Assembly (NCBI GenBank): GCA_946547205.1
Contig: CAMNPA010000008.1
Span: forward strand, 1-18,926
Reading direction: 5' to 3'
DNA from: an uncultured Selenomonadales bacterium
GTDB lineage: Bacteria > Bacillota > Negativicutes > Selenomonadales > Selenomonadaceae
DNA length: 18,926 nucleotides
Below the pieces are notes generated by a model. It saw only the letters and a program-made list of their open reading frames with translations. It searched no databases and was not told the origin of the DNA. Below are positions 7,775-13,425 of this stretch, piece by piece (the first letter of the stretch is position 1; every line of letters starts with the position of its first letter). A program made the position numbers and the translations under genes.

Positions 7775-8200
7775 ATGGGATTTCGTCTTAAAGTCACGGG
7801 CGGCAAGGATGTCGAGTTCAACGAAGGAATTATCACGGCGGTGAATTTCCTTGCCGAAACGCCCAACGCGACTAATGCACGCTCAACCGATTTGGGCGTC
7901 GTCATGAAAATCAGCGGCAGAATAAATTTTTCTCTCGGCGCGGAAGTTGAAGACTCCACCGTCGAGTTGGCGAATTGGGCTTTAATGCCGTCCGATCAAG
8001 CGAACTGTTATCGCAATGTTCAAGTGCAAGTCGTAAGCGGCGGGCAAATCGTTCGCCAATACACCTATCCGAATGCCTTTGTCATGGACTACATGGAAGA
8101 TCTAAACGACGAGGAAGGCGTCGGGACTTTTCACTTGCTCCTTAAACAGAAAAAAGATTTGACCGATAAAGTTGAGCTCAAGGGCAATTTTGAAGCGTAA
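7775..8200 (+). CDS. Hcp-like tube protein 1
   Basis: 141 residues, beta-rich, preceded by AAGAAGG at suitable spacing and 30 bases after the sheath stop. The C-terminal half carries GGQIVRQYTYPNAFVMDYME followed by a G-x-G-x-F-x-L-x-L-K-Q strand. This resembles the NAxxxxYxE region of Hcp/TssD tube proteins, and the length is typical for tube subunits. No signal peptide or membrane segment is present. It is clearly paralogous to the next gene: both share R-T-DLGV/KDVGV, a central W-x-x-x-PS, and the PNAF-DY-ED and GVG-F segments. Tube proteins stack as hexamers inside the sheath and are expelled on contraction; I infer that role here. Confidence 0.7.
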   Translation: MGFRLKVTGGKDVEFNEGIITAVNFLAETPNATNARSTDLGVVMKISGRINFSLGAEVEDSTVELANWALMPSDQANCYRNVQVQVVSGGQIVRQYTYPNAFVMDYMEDLNDEEGVGTFHLLLKQKKDLTDKVELKGNFEA

Positions 8201-8213
8201 GGCGGTGATATAG

Positions 8214-8642
8214 ATGGCATTGGCTTTTAGCACAGCAGACCCCGAAATTACATTGGAAGAAGAGAGCGCACGGCAAATTATTTTCAAGGTCGAAATTCCG
8301 CCCGATTCTCGCGCTCGCACAAAAGATGTCGGCGTTACGTTGACTCTCGTCGGAAAAATTTTGGCGGACACTTCGCAGGCAGGCAACGCGGCTGATTCTA
8401 CCGCTAAGATTATGGAATGGTCGGTTGTCCCTTCCGAAAAGAAAGAGGCTTATCGTTCCGTCACCGTCAAAATCAAAAGCGGCGGCATCGTCACGCGCCA
8501 ATACGAATTGCCAAACGCTTTTATCGTCGACTACACCGAAGATTTCGCGGATGACAGCGGCGTCGGCGAATTCACGCTTAAACTCAAGCAAATGAAAAAC
8601 AAGTTAGCGGACGTTAAAGTTACCGGCGGTTTCTCGGAGTAA
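8214..8642 (+). CDS. Hcp-like tube protein 2 (paralogue of tube protein 1)
   Basis: 142 residues starting 14 bases after the previous stop, with AGGCGGTGAT as ribosome site. It keeps the tube signature RQYELPNAFIVDYTED and the GVGEFTLKLKQ strand, but its N-terminus (ALAFSTADPEITLEEES) is diverged and more acidic than that of its partner. Two different tube-like subunits side by side suggest a main tube protein plus a specialised one, such as a tube initiator, a cap or a cargo-carrying form; which is which cannot be told from sequence. It is the last gene of the sheath/tube operon. Confidence 0.68.
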   Translation: MALAFSTADPEITLEEESARQIIFKVEIPPDSRARTKDVGVTLTLVGKILADTSQAGNAADSTAKIMEWSVVPSEKKEAYRSVTVKIKSGGIVTRQYELPNAFIVDYTEDFADDSGVGEFTLKLKQMKNKLADVKVTGGFSE

Positions 8643-8661
8643 AAAATTTTTATCCAAAAAT

Positions 8662-8692
8662 CGGCAAGAATACCCGATGGGATGAATTGCCG
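8662..8692 (+). promoter_or_regulatory. Inverted repeat after the tube genes
   Basis: CGGCAA (8662-8667) and TTGCCG (8687-8692) form a perfect 6-base inverted repeat with CCC-GAT-GGG inside. It ends one base before the -35 of the next promoter. No U-tract follows, so it is more likely an operator or RNA-processing hairpin than an intrinsic terminator. Confidence 0.35.
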
Positions 8693-8693
8693 C

Positions 8694-8721
8694 TTGACTT
8701 TGTAACTTTAAAAGATATATT
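8694..8721 (+). promoter_or_regulatory. Strong promoter for the structured RNA / J-protein operon
   Basis: TTGACT (8694-8699) and TATATT (8716-8721) are separated by 16 bases. This is one of the best promoter matches on the plus strand of the window. It lies about 300 bases before the next protein gene, so it should give a long leader or a separate RNA. Confidence 0.65.
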
Positions 8722-8723
8722 CC

Positions 8724-9000
8724 GATTGTGGATGACTACCACGTTAAAAAAAGTGTGCTTAAGACCAACGGTTTGAAACACAATCGTTTTTGGGGGAGCA
8801 CTAACCCTCGCTTTGTCTCTGAAAAGTAGTGCGAAGAAGTAAAAGCAAGCGGAGACCTTCGGGCGACCGTGTGTGGGTCTTTTGGACAGACCTTTGAGAA
8901 TAAGGGTTGCTTGATTTCCAAACTTCTCAAGAATCCCCCGCCGCGCGGTGGGTTGTTCAACGAATACAGGGACGGCTGAGTTTTGAGCTGTCCTTTATCT
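8724..9000 (+). ncRNA. Candidate structured non-coding RNA or attenuating leader, family unknown
   Basis: This ~275-base stretch has no credible gene but holds several self-complementary elements: CGATTGTG/CACAATCG (8723-8730 with 8779-8786, perfect) followed by TTTTT; GGGGGA/TCCCCC (8792-8797 with 8934-8939) enclosing about 135 bases; within it GGTCT/AGACC (8876-8880 with 8888-8892) and TTGAGAA/TTCTCAA (8894-8900 with 8924-8930); CCCGCC/GGTGGG (8937-8942 with 8947-8952, partly competing with the long stem); and a terminator hairpin at 8970-8993. A strong promoter starts it. I could not match it to SRP RNA, tmRNA, RNase P, T-box or common riboswitch landmarks; 6S-like RNA cannot be excluded. 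Pairings were found by eye, without folding or covariation. Confidence 0.5.
8970..9000 (+). terminator. Intrinsic terminator / attenuator before the J-protein gene
   Basis: GGACGGCT (8970-8977) pairs with AGCTGTCC (8986-8993) across an 8-base loop with one G-U pair, followed by TTTATCT. The ribosome site of the next gene (GGAG, 9004-9007) comes directly after, so readthrough here would set expression of the nine-gene operon unless another promoter exists. Confidence 0.6.
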
Positions 9001-9015
9001 TATGGAGCATTTGTC

Positions 9016-9483
9016 ATGAATTACTACGAAATTCTCGGCGTCGACAGGAACGCCACCGCCAAAGAGATTAAAAAAGCTTATCGTCAACTCGCCAAAAAAT
9101 GGCATCCCGATTTGAATCGCGACAATGTCGAAGTCGCCGGCAAAAAGATGCGCGAAATCAACGTTGCCTATGACACGCTCTCCAATGAAATTTCTCGTAT
9201 CGACTACGACAAAAAACTTGACGCCGAAGCCGCTAAGTCTGCTAAACAATCTGCACGACAGGAGACGCCGAAAACTTCACGAAAAAAATCTGCCGCAACT
9301 TCAAGCTCAAAGGTCGACTTCGGCGGCATCAACTCAAGCTTTGAATCTTTTTTCGGTTTCAATCCCAAAACTCGCGAAGTTACCAACGAGGACAAGCTCA
9401 ATACTTTTTCGGCGGACAGGAAGAAAAAAAATCCACTCGACACCACGGACTTTTTTGAAAAATTCATGGGGATTAAAAGGTAA
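9016..9483 (+). CDS. J-domain (DnaJ/Hsp40-like) co-chaperone
   Basis: 155 residues from the ATG at 9016, eight bases after GGAG. Residues 1-68 are a complete J domain: YYEILGVDRNAT, the helix II run KEIKKAYRQLAKKW, the invariant HPD at 30-32, and helix III ending YDTLSNEISRIDYDKKL. No Gly/Phe region, zinc-finger or substrate-binding domain of full DnaJ follows. Instead there is a Lys/Ser-rich linker (~75-105) and a short tail with repeated Phe (FESFFGF, FFEKFMGIKR). J domains stimulate Hsp70 ATPase, and the obvious partner is the Hsp70-like protein five genes downstream. Its stop is immediately followed by the next ATG (TAAATG). Confidence 0.92.
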   Translation: MNYYEILGVDRNATAKEIKKAYRQLAKKWHPDLNRDNVEVAGKKMREINVAYDTLSNEISRIDYDKKLDAEAAKSAKQSARQETPKTSRKKSAATSSSKVDFGGINSSFESFFGFNPKTREVTNEDKLNTFSADRKKKNPLDTTDFFEKFMGIKR

Positions 9484-10038
9484 ATGTCACGTTACGATTT
9501 ATATACGGCGTCAATCGGCGTGCTCAGCGTTTTCTTTTCGATGGCGGTCTTTGAAGGCGATTTATCTGTTGCGGCGAAAATTTTTCTGATGATTATCGGC
9601 GCGGCGATCTTCGCTCACTCCGCCTATACTCTTTACATGCGCGCGAACGTTGAAAATCGTCAGCCGAAAAAATTCACGCGGCAAGCTCCCGAATCGAACG
9701 CCATCAGCAAAATTTCTCTGCTCGACAAAAAAGGCGAAGTCGTCACGTCGTGGGAACTTTACGGCAAAACTTCGGCGGTTATCGGAAAAGATGTTGGCGA
9801 AAATTTTGTCGACATTGACTTGAGCCAAAATCCTTATGCCGCGCTGGTTGATGTCGAACACGCCGTTTTAAATTACGCCGACGGCAACTGGTACATTGAA
9901 GACCTCGACAGCCGCAACGGTATCGCCATTAAAAAATTTGGGCAGGAAAAAATTTTCAAGCTTAGTTCCCTGCAACCTTGCAAGCTGGATTTCGGCGACG
10001 TGATTTTTATCGGCGTCTGCCAACTCAAGCTCAACTAA
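9484..10038 (+). CDS. Membrane-anchored FHA-domain protein
   Basis: 184 residues. Two N-terminal hydrophobic helices (~5-23 and 29-51) form a hairpin, placing the rest in the cytoplasm. Residues ~76-184 are an FHA domain: GK at 101-102 in place of the usual GR, the VEHA motif with His126 in place of SxxH, and DLDSRNGIAI with the conserved Asn145-Gly146. FHA domains bind phosphothreonine peptides; the loss of the Arg and Ser contacts may weaken this. No ribosome site separates it from the J-protein stop, so translation is probably coupled. FHA proteins commonly control T6SS assembly in a phosphorylation-dependent way; a similar role here is inferred. Confidence 0.85.
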   Translation: MSRYDLYTASIGVLSVFFSMAVFEGDLSVAAKIFLMIIGAAIFAHSAYTLYMRANVENRQPKKFTRQAPESNAISKISLLDKKGEVVTSWELYGKTSAVIGKDVGENFVDIDLSQNPYAALVDVEHAVLNYADGNWYIEDLDSRNGIAIKKFGQEKIFKLSSLQPCKLDFGDVIFIGVCQLKLN

Positions 10039-10056
10039 ACTAGGGAAGGATTCAAC

Positions 10057-10605
10057 ATGAACGGTTTAATTCGTTGTCAAAACGGTCACCTTTTCAGCTC
10101 GCGTCGCTACGGAACGATTTGCCCTTACTGCAACCTTGAGACTGCCACGCCCGAAAAAAAAGAAGTTCCCGCCACAGACGACGAGGCTATCGAAGCTCTT
10201 TTGATGAATGCAATTCGCCCGGTCTGCGCGTGGATTGTCTGCATTGAAGGTCCGCGCAAGGGCAAGGATTATAAAATTCACTCCGGCAAAAATTTCGTCG
10301 GGCGTGCTGACGATATGGACATTCAAATTCTCGGCGACAATCACATTGCCCGCAGAAATCACGCCGTATTTGTTTACGACCCGAAAAAGCATGAGACTGT
10401 TCTTTTGCCCGGCGATTCAAATGAACTCGTCTATCACAACGACGCCGCACTTTACACGCCGACCGTGCTTAGCGTTTACGACGTTATCGAGATGGGCAGG
10501 AGCAAATTTCTGTTCATTCCGTTTTGCGGCGACCATTTCCGCTGGGAAGATTTGCCCGAAAAAGACGACAATACCTATCTGCAATACGGAAAGGAAAATT
10601 CCTGA
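10057..10605 (+). CDS. Zinc-ribbon plus FHA-domain protein
   Basis: 182 residues with a strong ribosome site (GGGAAGGA). The N-terminus has a small zinc-ribbon pattern, C7-x3-H11 and C22-PY-C25 in the style C-x2-GH-x10-CPYC. The FHA domain spans ~58-158: VGRADDMDIQI holds the GR pair (82-83), and IARRNHAVF the Arg and His of the phosphate-binding loop; the usual NG pair is NE (122-123). No signal peptide or membrane helix is seen, so it is cytoplasmic. It retains more of the phosphothreonine pocket than the membrane FHA protein upstream and is the better candidate for true phosphopeptide binding. Its stop overlaps the next ATG (TGATG). Confidence 0.85.
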   Translation: MNGLIRCQNGHLFSSRRYGTICPYCNLETATPEKKEVPATDDEAIEALLMNAIRPVCAWIVCIEGPRKGKDYKIHSGKNFVGRADDMDIQILGDNHIARRNHAVFVYDPKKHETVLLPGDSNELVYHNDAALYTPTVLSVYDVIEMGRSKFLFIPFCGDHFRWEDLPEKDDNTYLQYGKENS

Positions 10606-11447
10606 TGACGGGCGCGGATTTATTCTTGCCGGCGATAATTTTTGTCTGCATGATAATTTTGCACGTCCTGCGCGAAAACGAGTTGCGAAAACATTTGAAA
10701 GACACTGTGCCCGTCTACGAAATCGGCGCGGCGTCAACTTTCGGAGACCGTGAAATTCAGCAAGACTATTTCGGCGTGAAAAATCTTCAAGGCGTTTTGC
10801 TGATGACTTTGGCGGACGGCATCGGTGCCAACGGAGAAATTGCCGCAAAGTTGGCTGTCGACACCTTCCGAGAAATTTTCGACGATCCGAGCTCCATTCA
10901 CAAGCCGCAATATTTTTTCCGTCGTGCCGCCAATGCCGCCCAAAAAAAAATCACGAACGCTTTGGACGAGCGACAAGGTGAAACTTCAATCGCCGCAGTG
11001 ATGTTGAACGACGGACAACTTTTCTACACGCTTGCCGGAAATTGTCGCGTGACGGTTTTTCGTGACGGCGACTTAATTCCCGTATCCGAAGGTCAAACTA
11101 TCGACGTTTTGGCGCGTCATCAATATCACGAAGGGCGCATTTCCAAGCAGGAGACTCTGGCTTTAATGGAACGGCACCAACGTTACAACGTCATCGGGCA
11201 GGATTCGTTTCAGGAGATTGAACTTTTCGCCAAGCCGCTGACTCTCAAGCCAAATGATTTAGTCGTCGTCATGAGCGCGGGAGTTTTTGAAACGTTGCGT
11301 TGGGTCGAGCTTGAAGAAGTCTTGACGAAAAAATTTCCCGTCCAGCGTTTGGCGGACGAAATAATTTCGCTGATAAACAATTCGCCGAAGTCGGACAAGG
11401 ATAACGCAACGATTTTGATTTGTCGGCAAAAAATGAGGGCAGGATAA
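10605..11447 (+). CDS. Membrane-anchored PP2C-family protein phosphatase (one metal ligand replaced)
   Basis: 280 residues from the ATG at 10605, inside the previous stop; longer in-frame upstream starts would overlap the FHA gene by 80 bases. Residues 6-22 form one membrane helix. A PP2C domain follows (~38-275): GDREIQQDYF (metal Asp54), LADGIGANGEIAA (Asp71), GETSIAAV, AGNCRVTVFRDGDL, then MSAGVFETL, where the usual SDG aspartate is Ala225, and KDNATILI (Asp266). Three of four core metal aspartates are kept, so activity is possible but doubtful. PP2C phosphatases such as PppA reverse threonine phosphorylation in T6SS control; no kinase gene is visible here. The stop overlaps the next start by one base (TAATG). 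Confidence 0.85.
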   Translation: MTGADLFLPAIIFVCMIILHVLRENELRKHLKDTVPVYEIGAASTFGDREIQQDYFGVKNLQGVLLMTLADGIGANGEIAAKLAVDTFREIFDDPSSIHKPQYFFRRAANAAQKKITNALDERQGETSIAAVMLNDGQLFYTLAGNCRVTVFRDGDLIPVSEGQTIDVLARHQYHEGRISKQETLALMERHQRYNVIGQDSFQEIELFAKPLTLKPNDLVVVMSAGVFETLRWVELEEVLTKKFPVQRLADEIISLINNSPKSDKDNATILICRQKMRAG

Positions 11448-13417
11448 TGAGAAAATCCAACAGCGTTTTCAAAACGGCGTTCGTGTCCGAAGCCGGCGCA
11501 GAACTTGCCAACAACGATTATTTTGCCTACATCGAGGACGACGATTTTGCTTGCTACGTTTTGGCGTCGGGCATCACCGATTTTGAAACGTCCGTCGCCG
11601 CTAAAGAAGCCGTCGAGCATTTGATTTTGAGTTTCGAGGAAAAGCCGAGTATGGCGAAAACTTCCTTGCTCCAATACATGCGCGACACCAACGAACGACT
11701 TTTGAACGACAGCCGCACCCAACGATTGAAAGCCTCCGTCATTATGCTCGTGACCGACTACGAAAAATTTCGCTACGTTTCGGCGGGCAATGTTCGCTTG
11801 AGAATGTATCGGCAAGGACGATTTTTTTTGCAGTCGTCCGATATGTCGTTGGCTAATGATTTGATTCAGCACGGCAAATCTGACACGCCGCTTGACCGCC
11901 ACGAGGAACGCCATAATTTATATACTTATCTCGGCAAGAAAGATTTTTTTCAGCCCTTCGCGTCAAAAGTTTACAAGCTTAACGACGCCGATATTATCGC
12001 GCTGTATTCAAAAGGTTTGTGGGAAAATGTTGACGCGCAAGAGCTTGATGAAATTTTCGCGGAAGCGTCTGATAAGCCGCAAGAGTCCGTTGACTATCTC
12101 GAAGAAGTCTTGTTGTCCCGGCAACCGTCGGAGCTCAAAAGTTACACCATCGCCGCGATTTTCATCAACAAAGCTTTTCGTGACCCGGAACGCGAGCATA
12201 AACGACTGCGCCGAATCAAAATCGCAATTATCGTCGTCGTAATTCTAATCGTCGTCGCCATAATCGCTTACGTTCTTCACATGTTACATCAAAACAAACT
12301 TCAGGAGCTCAAGGACGAACTCGACAACACGCACGGATTGATCGCGGCGGAAAGTTATCAGCGGGCACAGGACAGTTGCAAGAAGGCTCTTGATTTGGCG
12401 AAAGAATTGCGCAAACCGGACGACATTGCCGAGCTTGAAAACGACTTGATAATTTTGGACAGCATTGTTGAGGCGGACAAGCTTTACAACGAGAAAAATT
12501 ACCAATCGGCTTATGAAGATTATTTGAAGGCTCTGCGCTATTCTGACGGCACCAATAAAAATTTGCGGCATTATCTTCAGCGGCGGCTTAAAGTTTTGGA
12601 AAGTCAAATGAACGTTCAGCAATTCATGTCGTTGGGCGATTATCTCATGCAAAATTCGGACTACGACGGCGCGGAAGCAATGTACATGCGTGCAAGTTCG
12701 GAAGCGGCAGCTCTTCACGATCAGGACGGTCGCAACAAAGCTATCGACGCTCTCGAAAAAGTTTACGACAAACGCGCCGAACTTCGCAAAGACGCTACTC
12801 AAAAATTGGACGACAAGAAACAAAAAGCTATGTCCGACGCGATGAAGAAAGGCGACGATTTGTTGGCAGCCGGCGATATTGACGGTGCGCAAAAAGCTTA
12901 TCTTGACGCGCGGAACCTTTCCGACAACATTGCCGACAGAACTCAAACCAATGCGGCTCTCGAAAAAGTCACGGCGGCTCGTGAGAAAAAAGCTCAAGAG
13001 GAAAAAACTTCAGCTGACGAATTGCAAAAGCAATACGATGAAGCGAATTCGATTGAACAAAAAGGCGATAAATCTTTCGACGACGGCGACTATCTTGCCG
13101 CGCAGATGTACTACATGACCGCGCTTGAGAAGTTCAACGCTTTGATGGACGACACGAAAGTTAAAGTCTTGCAGGGCAAATTTGAGCTGGCGAACGAGAA
13201 AAATTCCGAACTGCAAACTAAAAAGTCCGACGCCGAAAAATTTGAGCAGGACGCACGAAACCTTTACGCCGATAAAAATTTCACGGAGGCTCTTGCTGCC
13301 GCTACTGCCGCCAAGGACGCTTACACCGAATTAGGTCTGAAGGCCAAAGCTGATGAGATGTCCGCCTTGCTCGACGAAATTTCCACCGACCAGGCGATTG
13401 CCGGAACCTTGAAGTAG
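11447..13417 (+). CDS. PP2C-like pseudophosphatase fused through a membrane helix to TPR-like repeats
   Basis: 656 residues from the ATG at 11447. Residues 1-245 keep the PP2C layout (SEAGAELANNDYF, LASGITD, KASVIML, VSAGNVRLRMYRQG, LYSKGLWE, SYTIAAIFI), but the metal positions are mostly lost: the DG motif is SG (41-42), SDG is SKG, and the final DN is SY. Only Asp24 remains, so I read it as a catalytically dead, binding or regulatory domain. HKRLRRIK precedes a strong membrane helix (~258-280), putting the N-terminus in the cytoplasm and the C-terminus outside. Residues ~285-656 are helical with TPR-like pairs (YNEKNYQSAYEDYLKAL, LAAGDIDGAQKAYLDAR, FDDGDYLAAQMYYMTALEKF, YADKNFTEALAAATAA) and charged coiled-coil stretches. 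It could join cytoplasmic signalling to an envelope scaffold. Confidence 0.82.
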   Translation: MRKSNSVFKTAFVSEAGAELANNDYFAYIEDDDFACYVLASGITDFETSVAAKEAVEHLILSFEEKPSMAKTSLLQYMRDTNERLLNDSRTQRLKASVIMLVTDYEKFRYVSAGNVRLRMYRQGRFFLQSSDMSLANDLIQHGKSDTPLDRHEERHNLYTYLGKKDFFQPFASKVYKLNDADIIALYSKGLWENVDAQELDEIFAEASDKPQESVDYLEEVLLSRQPSELKSYTIAAIFINKAFRDPEREHKRLRRIKIAIIVVVILIVVAIIAYVLHMLHQNKLQELKDELDNTHGLIAAESYQRAQDSCKKALDLAKELRKPDDIAELENDLIILDSIVEADKLYNEKNYQSAYEDYLKALRYSDGTNKNLRHYLQRRLKVLESQMNVQQFMSLGDYLMQNSDYDGAEAMYMRASSEAAALHDQDGRNKAIDALEKVYDKRAELRKDATQKLDDKKQKAMSDAMKKGDDLLAAGDIDGAQKAYLDARNLSDNIADRTQTNAALEKVTAAREKKAQEEKTSADELQKQYDEANSIEQKGDKSFDDGDYLAAQMYYMTALEKFNALMDDTKVKVLQGKFELANEKNSELQTKKSDAEKFEQDARNLYADKNFTEALAAATAAKDAYTELGLKAKADEMSALLDEISTDQAIAGTLK

Positions 13418-13425
13418 GTTTGCTT

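Noticed and set aside
8736..8960. 74-residue minus-strand reading frame opposite the structured RNA
   Set aside because: Its sequence reflects hairpin arms on the other strand; there is no ribosome site or family resemblance.
8724..9000. Assignment to SRP RNA, tmRNA, RNase P, T-box or a common riboswitch
   Set aside because: The landmark sequences of these families were not found by eye; a 6S-like RNA could be neither shown nor excluded.
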